A DNA stretch of 64,000 nucleotides from contig CM067306.1 in assembly GCA_034231615.1 (NCBI GenBank), positions 47,436,094-47,500,093 on the forward strand, given 5' to 3'. A program made the translations under genes and the position numbers. Below the pieces are notes generated by a model that was not told the origin of the DNA, made no database searches, and saw nothing but the letters and a program-made list of their open reading frames with translations. Shown here in pieces: positions 1 to 12,530 of the stretch. Numbering within the stretch: position 1 is the first letter of the stretch; each line of letters begins with the position of its first letter. Source of the stretch: Meghimatium bilineatum. Its lineage: Eukaryota > Mollusca > Gastropoda > Stylommatophora > Philomycidae.

Positions 1-425
1 TAGTTAGTCCCTCTTACTTATCCCCCTTACTTGCTTTTTTCTTCAGACTGGAACAATCACCGATGTATTCCACTCTTGTGGTCTTTTGTGTCTTCCATAT
101 CAAAGTGAAGAATCTGTGTAACCACTTTATACCTGTCACTGTTAGCATTTTTATTATTTCTATAGGTATGCCGTCTATTCCTGGAGCTTTGGGGTGTTTG
201 GTGCATGTTTAACTGCGTCTTCATTTTCGGATGTCAAGATATATGGTTCTAGATCTTCTTCTAATATATTTATTGTTATAATAATTTCTCCTTCCCTTAA
301 GTTTAACAATTGATTGAAGTAATTTGTTTATCTTTCCATGATTTCTTGGGACCTATTTTTGTACATCGTTGATTATACGTACGTAAGTATCTTTCAGAAA
401 ACTCTCTATTTTACTACGAGCCATT
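1..425 (-). pseudogene. LINE-B reverse transcriptase fragment
   Basis: On the minus strand this encodes broken pieces of the segment between the endonuclease and reverse transcriptase of a non-LTR retrotransposon. A stretch reading APGIDGIPIEIIK is the usual start of the RT fingers (consensus PGxDGI), followed in another frame by TGIKWLHRFFTLIW. The same block occurs in the elements at 10.1-13.2 kb and 36.3-37.2 kb. Frameshifts and stops make it non-functional. The fragment runs off the left edge of the window, so its true length is unknown. Confidence 0.6.
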
Positions 426-674
426 GTGTTCTCACTGGTGGTTTGCTAAACCTGTCTCAGTGTTGTTTCATGCAATTCACAAGTCTACACGGCGATCTCT
501 AACTAACACATGCAGAAAGAAACCACATATTCTATGCGAATACTCTAACGCAAAATACGAGGTCGTCTCAACAGTATGCTTATGTTATATGAAATTAATT
601 GATACATGTTTAGTCCCCAGAGAAAGGCATTCCAGAGTTGCAGTATGCTATGATCATCATTCCTTTAAGGAGTT

Positions 675-1020
675 CACCAACTAGTTCATCATTCTTCTGT
701 CAGATTTGTTGACTAGTCTGCAGTTGTGGCAACCCTGGCAGTCCCCATCATTTAGGAATCGGCCAGAACATAATAAAAGTGCGATGTTGACTGGCATGTA
801 TCTCTCTCCCTCATCCATGGGGATCATTTGACAGAAGACAAAAGTAAGAAATCGGGACAAGACATGTAGTGTTAATGACTTTTTAACAGGCAACCGGTTG
901 TCAGCCTATCCTTCAACTTTCTTAGACGCCTTCTATTATATGACTGGAAAGATGATAGTGGTCCTATTATTTGCATCCTGAGCTATTAGTCCAGGTCTCA
1001 GTTGTCACACGAGAGGCAAT
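675..1020. repeat. Dispersed repeat, family of three copies
   Basis: The motif ATGTTGACTGGC followed by TCTCTC and a block with GACAAGACATG recurs at 25495-25790 and, for its right half, at 50040-50285. The copies share order but have diverged substantially. No coding potential, tRNA-like promoter or terminal repeat was seen. The left edge contains a single copy of the CAACTAGTTCATCATTCTT unit that is massively amplified at 55 kb. Classification is unknown. Confidence 0.55.
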
Positions 1021-1500
1021 ATGCAACAATAAACTCTCAATATATTACTTGCAAATGTAAAGTGGTTTTCCTTATTTTACTCAGAACATTTAATATGAAC
1101 AATTATATTAATCTTTTTGATGCAATATTCTGAGAACTCATCATTGCATATCACCCTGTCGGAACCAGATGAGGTCCAGCCTTGACCTTACTACCTGCCG
1201 ACAACGAGTATGAACGGGTGACACAGAGCATTGGTCAAAAACAAAGCTGTGCAGGACGTGACCATTTTTCGGGAAATCCAAGAAAATGGCAAACATGTTA
1301 ACCATACATAATTGAATAACCTCCTTAGATGACAGGGAGTGTATACCTGGCTAGATGTCCCGTCAGTTCAAGTGACCATAATCTGCAACTGGGTTTCTAC
1401 AGACACCAATGATAGGAAAGGAAGATTGCCAGGGGCTGAAGCTCATAAATGTTGCGGAAAAATAGGAAAGCCACAAGAATTCTAAAATTTGCCCCACTCT

Positions 1501-1544
1501 CAGTAAGGGACTTCTCAAAGCATTGTACATCGCCGTTTAAGTAA
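1501..1544. repeat. 38-bp minisatellite, left remnant flanking the RTE insertion
   Basis: One unit of the same 38-bp repeat that forms a five-unit array at 4689-4878. It ends in GTTTAAGTAA (1535-1544), which is repeated exactly at 4689-4698 on the other side of the RTE element. The array was therefore split by the insertion, and these ten bases are the likely target-site duplication. Confidence 0.85.
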
Positions 1545-1553
1545 TCATCATCA

Positions 1554-3669
1554 TCACCAATGGCCGTCTCCGCAACGAAGGTTGGCTGCAACGTATCTCC
1601 AACATCTCCTGTCTCTTGTCTTAGTGGTGCACTCTGCTAGACTGTAACCTGTCCATCCTGTGATGTTACTCTCCCACTTGTATCTCTGCCTACCTCTTGC
1701 TCGCCTTCCCTTGACTTTAACCTCAAGTAAGGTCTTCAATAAGGTGTCATGTCTTTTAATGTGTCCAAAGTATTTTATTTGCCTGATCGTTATTTCTCTT
1801 AGTAGTTCTTTCTTCATATTAAGTGCCTTTAGAACCTCTTTATTTGTTTTCTTCTCTTTCCATGATGTTCTCCCTATTCTTCTATATGCCCACATCTCAA
1901 AGGCATCAATTTTGTCTTCTAATTGTTTGTTTAGTCTCCATGTTTCTGAGCCATACATTAATATGGAATAGATGTAGCATTTTATAATTCTCATTTTTAA
2001 CTTGTTTGTAATTTGTTTAGATATTAATAATTTCCTCATGTCATTGAAGGTACTTTTAGCCATTCCTATTCTCCTTTTAACTTCTGTTTCACATCTGCCA
2101 TCATTTGTGACTATGTGTCCAAGATATTGATACTGTTTTACTTGTTGTAGTTTCTCTCCCTGTATGTTTATGTTTACCTTCTGTTCTTCTGTGTCTTTGC
2201 TGATTATCATGGTTTTTGTTTTTTGAATATTTATATCCAGTCCATATTTATTACTTGATTTATTGACTTGATCTATTAGTCTTTGTAGTTCATGTTCACT
2301 TTCTGCCAAAAGAACAGTGTCATCTGCATATCTAAGGTTGTTTATTATTTTCCCATTGATCTTGAGTCCTGGTATTTCTTCTATATTTTTAAAGATATTC
2401 TGTGTGTAGATATTAAATAGGCTTGGTGATAATATGCATCCTTGTCTTACCCCTCTTCTTATTTCTATGTATGGAGAGTAGCTGTTTTCAAACCTTATTG
2501 ATGCAGTTTGTTCCCAATATATATTTCTAATCAGTCTGATGTCTTTTCCATCTATGCCTATTTCTTGAAGACATTTGATTAATTTTTCATGTTGGACTCT
2601 GTCAAAGGCCTTGCTGTAGTCTATGAAGCAAATATAGATACTTTTTTGGACTTCTATATTTTTATCTATCACTAGTCGGATACTCAGTATAGCTTCTCTG
2701 GTTCCTTTGTTTTTCCTAAAACCAAATTGTTCTTCACCGACCTCCATGTCTATCTTGTTCTTAATTCTTTCATGTATTATCTTGAGAAGTATTTTAGTTA
2801 GATGGCTTATTAGACTTATTGTTCTATATTCTGTACAGTCCACAGCCCTGGGCTTCTTAGGTAGCGGTATGAATATTGATGATGTTAGGTCTTTAGATAT
2901 ATGGCCTGTTTCGTATATGTCATTACATATTTCTGGGATAGTATCTACACCACAATGTTATGTTGTGAGAGCCTGCAGCCTTTCCACATTTTATTGAATT
3001 TATTGCATGTTCTACTTCTGATTTCAGCATTGCTGGTCCATCATTGTTGTGTAGTGTTGGTTTTTTGTTCCGTTGGTCGTCAAACAGTTCTGTTACATAA
3101 TCTGCCCATCTTGTCTGTGCTTCTGTTTTATCAAATATTATTTTACCATTTTTATCTTTAATGCAGCCACCCCCATTTATAGGATTTTTCTTATTTGTGA
3201 TCAGCCTTATCTCCTTATGGATTAATTTTGTCTTCTGTTGTATGGACATCTCTATTTCACTGCATTTTTGTTCTAGCCATTGTTTTTTCGCTGTTCTGCA
3301 CATGTTACGCATCTCCTTGTCTATAATTGAGTATTTTGGCGTACTTTTAGCTTTCTTTCTTTCTGTCATTTTCTCTAATATTTCATCTGCCATCCATGTT
3401 TGTTTGTTCTTGGTATTTCTTATTGGTAAATTTGCATTTGTTGTTTGAATACTTTTCTTTAGGCTGTCCCATTTATTGTCTATTTTCTCTTCTGGATTTT
3501 CCCTTCTGTAGTGTTCCATGCACTCTATCATTAGATGTTCATATCTATTCCTTACATCTACAAGGTACTTTTGTTGTATGTCTGGTTGTTTTAGTGCTGA
3601 TGCGTCTATCTGTGGTTCTTGGACTCCTCTATTTACTATCTTGTTAAATGTTAAATATTTATTTTGCAC
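1554..3669 (-). pseudogene. RTE linker and reverse transcriptase (frameshifted)
   Basis: The linker (3669-2923) is basic and helical. It ends in SIKCGKAAGSHN, where PDG would be expected. The reverse transcriptase follows in another frame from about 2950. It shows CTEYRTISLISHLTKI, GFRKNKGTREAI, FIDYSKAFDRV, GVRQGCILSPSLFNIY and the active-site LRYADDTVLL, then YLGHIV and a thumb or C-terminal domain ending at 1554 close to the GATGAT tail. The RT reading frame is open for over 420 codons and both key aspartates of YADD are present. It is one of the better preserved RT domains in the window. Only the upstream frameshifts prevent a complete polyprotein. Confidence 0.88.
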
Positions 3670-4376
3670 AGCACTGGATTATGGTCAGAGTTGATATCTG
3701 CACCTGGGTATGTTTTGATAATTTTGACACTATTTCTAAATCTATTGTTGTTCATAATGTAATCTATTTGGTTCCTCTTTCTGTCTCCAGGGCTTTTCCA
3801 TGTATATAATCTTCTATTTTCATGTTCAAAGAATGTATTACATATAATCATATTGTTCTCCTCACAGAACTGTATAAGTCTTTCTCCTGTCATTTCTTGT
3901 CCCTAGTGAATTGCCCTACAATGTTCTTATGTCTTCCTTTCCTTATTTTTGCATTCATGTCTCCCATGACTATTAAAATGTCTGTTGATTTTACTGGTTT
4001 GAGTAGTTGTTGTAGATCTTCATAGTACTGTTCTATTTCTTCTTCAGTGTAATCTGTAGTTGGTGCATATGTTTGTATAATGGCCAGATCAAACGGTTTT
4101 GCTTTGATCTTTAGCATCATCATTCTATCATTATATGTCCAGTACCCGCTGATATATTTTTCTATTTCTTTCCTGATCAGTATTCCTACCCCTCGTTCAT
4201 GGTAATCTCCTCCTGAATGTATAAAACTAAAATTTTCTTTTCTTGTGTACCCAGCATCTTTCCATCTTGTCTCTGCTATTCCTAGAATATCTACATCTAA
4301 TGCTTCTGCCTCTAATATTAAATTTTCTAGCTTTCCTGACTGGTGTAGTGTTCTAACATTCCATGTTCCTATTATA
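3651..4376 (-). pseudogene. RTE endonuclease domain (frameshifted)
   Basis: Encodes the DNA-nicking endonuclease used for target-primed reverse transcription. Visible motifs in order: GTWNVRTL, ILGIAETRW with the catalytic glutamate, QTYAPTTDY, VMGDMNAKI, QIDYIM and SDHNPV with the terminal catalytic histidine. The first part is open from 4376 to 3890, and the second continues in a different frame from 3893 to 3651. No methionine lies upstream of the GTWNV motif in frame, so the original start is probably in the leader near 4.4-4.6 kb. The catalytic set is complete, but the frameshift should abolish function. Confidence 0.85.
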
Positions 4377-4688
4377 ATATGTTGTTTCCTAAACTTTAGA
4401 TGCTGTTTATCCGTTGCTTGGCTTTGGGGTGTACATGGTAAGGTCCCAGTCTATTCCACGGTGGCCAGCCAATATTCATTATTATACCCAGAACTTGCCT
4501 CTTGTGCGTCACACACTTTGCTGTTTCGCCGTTTGAGCCGTTGATCCATTTGGATTCCTCCGCCTTGCAGAGACTTTTTGTCTAGGGATGGACATTCCCT
4601 ATTGTTGACTTACGGTTGTCTCTTTGCGAAGAAATTTTACGCTGTGAACGTAGCCATTAACTGGAGTAGTCGAGACGCCACACAAGAC

Positions 4689-4878
4689 GTTTAAGTAAGG
4701 GACTTCTCAAAACATTGTACATCGCAATGTAAGTAAGGGTCTTCTCAAAGCATTGTACATCGCCGTTTAAGTAAGGGACTTCTCAAAGCATTGTACATCG
4801 CCGTTTAAGTAAGGGACTTCTCAAAGCATTGTACATCGCCGTTTAAGTAAGGGACTTCTCAAAGCATTGCACATCGCC
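4689..4878. repeat. 38-bp minisatellite, five units
   Basis: Tandem units of GTTTAAGTAAGGGACTTCTC plus AAAGCATTGTACATCGCC. The first two units are slightly diverged and the last three almost identical. A sixth unit lies at 1501-1544, so the array was interrupted by the RTE element. No coding meaning is apparent. Confidence 0.9.
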
Positions 4879-5198
4879 AAGAATTGGAGTATTTTGGATA
4901 TGAAATAAAGCTGTCGAGAATTTGCACCGCTTCATAAAAAGAAAGGGATGAGAACACCAATAACGATACCTTTAGTTGAACCGGTCGATCCTGGTAACAA
5001 CACGGCGACGACAGTAATCACAACTAATGTGATATGAAGCATAGCATACATCTATGAACAAAGTAAAAGAATTTGATATGTTTGTAGATTTTATTAACAG
5101 CACAATAGTTTTTAGAAGTTTGTAGGTAATATTTATTGTTGCATTTTGGTGATAATGAAATGATTGTGTATACACGTAAATGTCTGTAATGTTTGTAG

Positions 5199-5267
5199 AT
5201 ACCACATGATTGTGTATACCACATGATTGTGTATACCACATGATTGTGTATACCACACGATTGTGGA
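5199..5267. repeat. 17-bp tandem repeat
   Basis: Four units of ATACCACATGATTGTGT, the last slightly changed. The unit is partly self-complementary (CCACATGATTGTG), so the array could form small hairpins. The surrounding 5270-5400 sequence shows no gene. Confidence 0.85.
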
Positions 5268-5399
5268 CGCTTATCTTTGTTGGTGCTGCTCTTATTGCTC
5301 AAGTGTATTTTGCAGACTAGTTAATTATTATATATTGTTTAATAGCAGGTCGTCAGTGCGATGTCGGAGCCCGAGAGCCTAGAAACAAATAGTTGAATG

Positions 5400-5635
5400 T
5401 TACCTGCCACGCATGTCGTAGGCAGCGACTTAGAAAGTTTTGTAACGAGGTTTTTTGAGGAGAGAGTCACAGTAATCCAAAAGCCATTCTGAAGTCGAAT
5501 GTGTCGAGCTGAAGGGTGCAGATATCGTAGAAACTATTAAAAATATGGAACAACGCATTCCCTTCTCCGGAATGCATGATGTTAATATGCAGGATTTTGA
5601 GAACGAACACAGAAGAAGATCCTAGGAGAATTTGT
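5400..5635 (+). mobile_element. SINE-A copy (GAA-tailed)
   Basis: Degenerate copy of a SINE-like repeat that ends in a GAAGAA tail. Shared blocks are CCACGCATGTCGTA, GGTGCAGATATCG, CAACGCATTCCCTTCTCCGG and GAGAACGAACACAGAAGAAG. Other copies are at 12531-12692, 16440-16559, 33410-33695 (minus), 41266-41455 (minus) and 59565-59790 (minus). I see no convincing tRNA-like head, so its promoter origin is unknown. Confidence 0.65.
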
Positions 5636-5783
5636 TTGCAATTATGAAGCATCGAGTAATTTAGAAATAAAAATCAGAAATTAGTAGGTGGGATTTTAAC
5701 CAGATCAATTTAACTGACATCAATTCTTCTCGCAATTGTTAATCAATGCGTTTTTCTAATTCGACTTATAAAGTCTGTTGACT

Positions 5784-5900
5784 ATTGTCTTTTCCAGGCG
5801 GTTTGTTATCCACTCTTGCCGTTAAGCGTAGGGGTGATTGAAGCTCGAACATATGTTCCAAGGTCAAATGTGTTGCCTTGGCTTGCTATAACGTGTTTGT
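5784..5900 (-). mobile_element. LINE-B 3' end fragment
   Basis: Minus-strand copy of the 3' end shared by LINE-B elements: CCTACGCTTAACGGCAAG, then a short untranslated stretch ending in GACAATAG. Heavily 5'-truncated. The adjoining 5900-6480 sequence contains no recognisable gene. Confidence 0.65.
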
Positions 5901-6589
5901 TTATGATTCCCCTGATTTGTTCACGAAATAGATGGATAGACAATATACTTATAAGTATCCATCCCTAAAGAAGATGCGGTTTTAAAGTCAAGATACTTCT
6001 CTCACAGATAATTTCTCAAGTCACTATAGAACAGTTCGATTGAGACACAGATAACAACACACGTACGTCACATGTATATGCATTCATCGAGGACTACAAA
6101 CATTGAACACATGGATATACCATTAGACATTCATTCTACACGGAAACATGCAAATATGCATCTTGACTAAATCGCATCTTTTAAACAAAAAATCACATTA
6201 TTGTTTTATTGCTGATCCAGCGGTCTATAGGTTCATGTCCCTTGACCCAGGACAGATTTATCCATTTCAGAAAACGTGTTTTCTCAACTTCCTATGAGAA
6301 TTTGTGGATGATGTAGCTGTGTTATCCACACTTGCCGACACATACTTGTACGGGATGTTAGTTGTTGTTGTAATAATCCTTGTCACGATTGGTCAGTTCT
6401 CAGTGACTTGAGTACACAGGTTGAATGTCCTGACGAGATCACATCTTTTTGAGGGATGTGATTGGTCAAGTACGGAAAACCTATTTACTTGTGTTGCGAA
6501 GCGATTCGGTGCTGCTAGAACGGACCTGGTTTAAATCCCGTCATCTGAAAGACTATATCATGCACACAATATATAGAAAGACAGGAGAT

Positions 6590-6830
6590 CAACTGGTTCG
6601 TACACTATATGCGATTGGAACCATCAAAACCAGCCATCCATGAGTACAACAGCATAAAGAACGACTACAAGGCAAGAGGAAGACCAGGAACAAGATGGGA
6701 AGATTAAATCAGAGAGATTGTTAAGAACCCCGGCCTGACACTGGCAATCGCAACACAGATAGCCAAAGACATAAAAAACACAACTCCCCACGACGTCTGA
6801 CGGCATAGGAGGAAAAGACTATAGATAAAT
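6590..6830 (+). pseudogene. LINE C-terminal fragment
   Basis: Broken coding for YKARGRPGTRWED and the following helix, the typical basic end of many non-LTR RT polyproteins. It then runs into ATAAATAAAT. Upstream at about 6490-6545 is a weak tRNA-like block (GGACCTGGTTTAAATCCCG) that also appears at 48430-48490. Too short to classify further. Confidence 0.45.
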
Positions 6831-7164
6831 AAATGTCAATAGGTGCTCAGATCTCTACGTCAGTAAATCTCTAAGGGTATAACGGCTGATTGTTCCGGTT
6901 CAGTGTTGGTTCAGTGCTCTTTTTAAAATCTTTGTTAGGGGTCTCTACTGTTCACGTATATCATCAGTACCACATCGCGTATTCTTGATATTGGCTCATG
7001 CTACTTTATCTGAAAATCCTCTGATTGTGCGGCCTCACGAACAGCACTGAATATCTTTGCTCGGTACATCTGTTGTGATGGCGATGGATAACTAATTGGT
7101 CGGCCCGTTCTTTTCCCTCCACACTTGCATAACTAGGGACAAAGATAAGCGTGAGTTTTCACAG

Positions 7165-7405
7165 TGATGCCTACATGTTAGCTCTCTCTAATGAATCCAC
7201 CACCCATGTCCTACGTACATCACATGTTTTGATTTTCTGAATCATATTCATTGAGTCACTTAGTATGGACGCTTGGGGAAAAGCTTGTGATGTCAGCCAG
7301 TTTAGTGCCTGCGCTACGGGAAATACTTCCACCATTAAACTGCTTATAGTTGCGGTAAAGATCAATAGTATACTTGAAATATTCCGTAAAAATTTTTTTA
7401 TCATT
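7165..7405 (-). pseudogene. RNase H fragment of a second LINE family
   Basis: The minus-strand frame reads SLMVEVFPVAQALNWL and ASILSDSMNMIQKIKT, matching the central E and D motifs of a retroelement RNase H. Related fragments are at 34290-34850 and 44075-44290, which carry the next motif (PGHAGVR.NER.D). The three pieces represent the same family at different truncations. No RT is attached here. Confidence 0.6.
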
Positions 7406-7499
7406 AAAACATGAAATAGTTTAATAAAGGGTTAGCTACAGTCAATAACGTTAGGTACAGAATAAAATATCACTGATTCAGAAAATGCATATGCCTTCC

Positions 7500-7695
7500 G
7501 TCTCACTCAACGAAGTGGTACACCGCGTGATGAGAGTATCGCGTAATCATAGCGCGTAATCCATAGCTTCAAGCGATAATCCTAAAGGACTATCAGAAAA
7601 TACTATCTTATAAACAAAAGACAAGGAAAACCGGATTCGAACCCACGACCAATTGATCATAAAGAGAACTGTTAAACCACTATGTCTACACTAGG
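7500..7695 (-). mobile_element. tRNA-derived SINE
   Basis: Read on the minus strand, it begins with a tRNA-like head containing a B-box-like GGGTTCGAATCC. A body follows with GCTTGAAGCTATGGATTA and a later CACTTCGTTGAGTGAG. A second copy with the same order is at 15690-15845. The A box is weak. It would have been mobilised in trans by a LINE. Confidence 0.6.
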
Positions 7696-7854
7696 AAGAC
7701 TTGAAATCGTCTCTGCAGTAAGTATTGTTAAATTATTAACTTTATTCCATCTCTGTTATTATTGTAATGTTAATACGTCCGTATGGTAACCGAGAGCTGG
7801 ACTTCTAGTTCAGGTGGCAAATGATACTGTCTTCTTTCCAGGTATGTTGTTGGA

Positions 7855-8025
7855 TGTAGGCTGAGATACAAGTGGAGAGTAACATCATAAGATGGACAGG
7901 TTGCAGTCTAGCAGAGTGCACCACCACAACAAGAGACGGGTGATACGTGGAGGTATGTTACAGCTAACCTTCGTTTCGGAGACGGTACTTGATGATGATG
8001 ATGATAATGATGATGATGCTGTGGA
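7855..8025 (+). mobile_element. RTE 3' end fragment with GATGAT tail
   Basis: Encodes remnants of the RTE C-terminus (NIIRWTGCSLAECTTTTRD) followed by GATGATGATGATGATAAT repeats. It is the same end as the element at 1545, on the opposite strand, and severely 5'-truncated. Confidence 0.75.
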
Positions 8026-8559
8026 ATGCAGCTAAGGCAAAATAGCACAACCTGTCATCTGTGAAAAAATCATTGTCACCTTCATGAATTTCACCTCATT
8101 ATCTTGTCTCAATTTCTTACTTGTATCTTATACCGTACTTATTCACCTGTTGCCCTATTGGTTAGTATTGACTTGTCTTAGGCTAAAGGAGTCAACACCT
8201 ACAGAGCCTCCTAACTGCATAACGGGTTAGCACGCAGTGTTACAGACCAAGGGAGTAAACCCTTACAAAAATTATGCAGCAGATCCTATAGCCCAAGGCA
8301 GTCTCGACAGTGTTTTAAACCATATTCTGGTATTTTCTGCAGCTCTGCTTATTTCCAAGTGTGCTGGAGTTGCCTTTCTCTTGGAAATAGACAACAGTCT
8401 GAGAGGGGAGTTAGCGCAAATGGGCAAGGCAATTGCTCTATGAAATCTTCCCGGGCAAGCAATCGTGTGTGAATGATGTGTCTAGGCATTTTATTCAGTT
8501 TGAGGGCCTCATAGACCTTCTTAAATTTTACACTGTTCTGATTTATGTTTGTCTGTAAA

Positions 8560-8965
8560 GAAGCAAATGGAGAGACGATTACAGGCTTTCGAATACACAT
8601 TTTACAGACGAATTCTTCGAATTTCCTATAGAGAGCATAAGATAAATGTGTACGAAAGAAAGATAAATAAAGATGTATGCAGGTAGACAAGAACCATTGC
8701 TTTCGATAGTGAAATGATGAAAACTAGCATGGTTTGGACATGTATGCAGGCATAATTCTTGGAAAAAAATACTGCAGGGAACCGTCGAAGGAGAAAGAAG
8801 CAGAGGAGGAAAAATAAAGACATGGACACATCAAAGAATGCACAGGACATGATTTTTCCACACTTATTCACATCGTTGAAGATAGAAATCGCTGGAGCAC
8901 ATTGCGCACTGAAGCATTCAATGAGGTACCCCTACGACCCTTACGAGTTACGGATTTATAGATAG
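8560..8965 (+). pseudogene. LINE C-terminal fragment
   Basis: Frames give ILRISYREHKINVYERK, then a basic RRRRKKQRRKNKDMDT and a helix ending at 8965. The order (palm end, basic patch, final helix) matches non-LTR RT C-termini. The intervening stops show decay. The family is not determined. Confidence 0.45.
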
Positions 8966-10120
8966 ATAGACATGAATAGAGAGAAGCACAAGTTTCTCAT
9001 CATCAATGTTGATAACGTTTAGATTTCAAAAAATTACCATCAAAGGTGAAGCAACTGGAAATAGGTATGCCGCAATGTTGAAAAGCACTCAGGTATTATT
9101 CTTCATATCTGATTTTAAAAATAAATATGATATTGTAATGTAATGTTTTGAATTATATTATAATTTTAAATATATCATAATAGTTTTAAAATATAATTAA
9201 ACCCACCACCTAAAAAAAACTTGAGATTGCCAGATTGTTTAAATATTTTATTAGTAAATTTTCAAGTAAATGTGGTCAACACTGGCCAAGCTTCTAACTT
9301 TTAATACGTTTTGCAAATTTACCAATAATTTAAGAAAAAAATTTGCAATCATAAGATTTTCTTTATTAACACTTAAATATGACAAAAATTAGGGAAACCC
9401 TGTCTTGAATATTATGTAAATATAACAAATTTGAATATTATATCAATACAAAAAGCTTGAATATTGTATCAATATAACACACTTGAATATATTATTTCAC
9501 AGAAAACATGTTAAGTTTAAAGATAACTTCTAACTTTTCATGAAAGATCGGGACGTCAAATTTTCAATTTTCACGAAACAACTGTTGGCACAGTCAGAAG
9601 TCAAAGTTTAGTTTTGCTTGGCAATGGAATGAGATATTTGTCTGTACATGTACCGATTTATGTACATAAAGTTCGCTTAAATGCCATCTTGTGTACACGT
9701 GTATGCTATACGTTGTATTCTTTCTATAAAACTACTAGTCTGTCTATGAAACTACTTACACAAAGCACAAATCTCACGGCTCTTCTAGCAGCGCAAAACT
9801 GAACAAGTGACGCATCTCATATATTTTATATACCTACAAAATTAAATTAAACTAAAACCGAAATGTTTTACTGCTGTCTGGGATTTTTGTTTATTTATTG
9901 TGCTTCTGTATTTTAATTTGCATCTCTGACATATTAATTATCTTGGCGTCATTAGAAATATTCTTGATAAAACGATTAAGTAATAACTGGATTTACAAAT
10001 AACTTGATGATCTATGAAAGGTATATAAACTTTGTGAACAATAAAAGAAAATATAGTGGCGTATAAGATGATTGCTTCTTGAATATGTATTGCTGGCAGA
10101 TTAGTATCAGCATAATCATC
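8966..10120. other. AT-rich stretch without a recognised gene
   Basis: No coding signal was found on either strand. A short degenerate tandem motif around 9413-9497 repeats CTTGAATATT and ATCAATATAACA about three times. The rest looks like ordinary AT-rich intergenic sequence. Confidence 0.5.
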
Positions 10121-12530
10121 AAGTGCTATTATACAAAACACATGAAATAATTACGTCAATGAAGAAAAAAGACAGAGATTTTCGGGTTGGCAGGAAAAAA
10201 GGAAACAACATAAAGGAGGTGCTTAACAATTACGATTTGACATGTAGTGGGGTTGGCGCAAATGAAAGAACAAAACATGGAGTCCGTTTTTTTTTGTTTG
10301 TACATCAAAACAAGGCAAAATTAATATCAGTCATCGCATACGTGCCAGAGAGGATAGTAAGAATACAGTTAACAGAAAGAGAAAGAACAACCACCATACA
10401 AATTTACGCCCCATGCAATGACGCTAACAACATAGAAGAAAGAAAAGTTGTCGAGATGTCTGACGTTCTGGATAAAATAAATAATAAAAACGACTTCATT
10501 GTTATGGGAGATTTTAATGGTACAATTGGGAGGGGAAAAAACACATCGTGAACATTGTTTGCACCGTAACAGCAACGGAGAAGAGCTCATTAATTTATGC
10601 TTAGAGCACGGACTATTCATAGCTAATTCATGCTACGAACACAGACGGAGTTAATAACAACATGGTACAAATGGTACAATCTATCAACAACGTCACAGAT
10701 ACGTTTAAGACATATACAGATGATAAACATCACAGACGCAATGGCTATACCAAAATAAACATAGATACTGGTCACCGTCCGGATTTAATAACTGAAAAAC
10801 TGAAACAAAAAGAGAGACCATCAACGAACAAATAACAAAAACAAGAACCGCAGCTGAATTTTATAAATCTAGGCGATGAACAACAAAAGATATGCTATAT
10901 AAAGATATAGCCAAGGCCATTGCTACCCTACCAAGGAAAAGAGATGGCATAAAGGTAGAATGGGAGTAATTTAATACTCACATAATCAATAATAATCTGC
11001 AAAGTGTGTGCGGAGTAAGAAAACATACAAAAGGAGACCAGCAAACCATGGTGGAATGAAGAGTCACAAAAAGGTACACAAATACAGAAACACCGCTTTA
11101 GAACGTGGTTGAAATTTAAAAACCAAAATAATTATGTGTAGTACAGACTAGCTAGACGATATACGAAAGAAAGCCAAAGAGAATTCCTGACGCACATATG
11201 GAGAACACCTAACACATATGTAAGATTAACCATAGAAATTACTTCAATAAGAAATAAGAATGAGAAATGAAAGCTACAAGCCAACTGCAATAATAAATAG
11301 CAAAGATGGACTACCTCTACGTAACGGAAACGATAGGGGGAAAGAATATTTCCAGGAACTGTATAATCCTAACATTCTGACGCAACAAACTTATATGGGA
11401 AAAGACCAAGACATCGCAGATTCAGAAATGTTAAGCCAAGAAATAGAAATCACTATCAAGAACAACCCAAATAATAAATCGCCTGGCACGGATGGCATAG
11501 CCGACAAAGCCATTAATGCATGTAAAGATATTGGGATAAAATGACTGCAAAGAATATTCATAATAGCTTGAAAAGAAATGGAAGTTCCAGAGAACTGGTA
11601 AAAGTCGCTAATCGTGCAATTGTGGGGAAGAAAAGACAACAAAGAAGAATGCGAAATATACCGAGGATCTCACTATTAAGCCTCACCTGGAAAATCTATG
11701 CAAAGATAATAGAATAACGTGCAAGATACATAGCCGAACTACAATTGAGTCCATCTCAATTTGGCTTCAGAAGAGGGGTTAGATGCACGCTGAGGCAAAA
11801 GAGTGAGAGAGCAATAAAATACAAAAACGCACCATTTATAGATCAGGAGAAAACGTTTGATAGAGTCAATAAAGTCATACTATTGGAAACTCTAGAAATA
11901 TATAAGGAAATGTCTAGAAATGTCAAATATAAATGTTAGAAAGTATAAAACCTTTGTATAAAAAGATGGTATTACAGACGCATTTGAGACAAAAACGGGA
12001 GTGCGACAGGCTTGCGTGCTCTTACCCTTGCTTTTCAATATATACATAGACAAAATAATAAAGAGGCAAAAGATGCAGAGGGTAACTTCACCGATTCAGA
12101 ATAACACAATTCAGAGCAACTAAACAATGAACTAAATGATTTGCTTTTCGCAGACGACCAGAGTCTTAAATAAGAAAACGAAGAACAACAGCAAAATAAT
12201 GTTAACTCACTGTCTGAAACATGTAGAAAAGACAGCATGAAGATCAATACACGATAGATAGAAAATATGAAAACATGTAGGACACCGAGCCCACTAAACA
12301 TAGATAGATAACACAGGAGTAAAGCAGGTATCGGAGTTCAAATAAGTAGTGTTTTCACAGAAAATGGAAGCATTGATAGAGAGATAGAGGTGAGGTGTCA
12401 AAAGGCAAATGCAATAACATACCAACTGTCACCACTTCTTCTTCATCCCACGACCAAGATGGAAGTTAAAAGACAAATTGTTTACAGTATATTCATATCA
12501 ACACTGCGTTACCAGTGTCAAACCTAGTCT

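Larger units (their letters stand above)
1545..4688 (-). mobile_element. RTE-type non-LTR retrotransposon, near full length, inactive
   Basis: A 3.1-kb element read on the minus strand. It has a 5' leader, an apurinic-type endonuclease, a linker, a reverse transcriptase without RNase H, and a short 3' end of GATGAT repeats. This layout and size fit the RTE group. It lies between two copies of GTTTAAGTAA inside a minisatellite, which fixes both ends. At least three frameshifts break the single expected ORF: near 3890 within the endonuclease, near 3660 at its end, and near 2930 before the RT. It is therefore dead although nearly full length. 3' end pieces of the same or related families occur at 7855, 16075, 23000 and 40649. 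Placing it in RTE rather than a neighbouring clade is from layout, not phylogeny. Confidence 0.88.

Noticed and set aside
424..684. 86-codon open frame on the plus strand
   Set aside because: No recognisable motif, and it overlaps a dispersed repeat. Chance is the simplest explanation.
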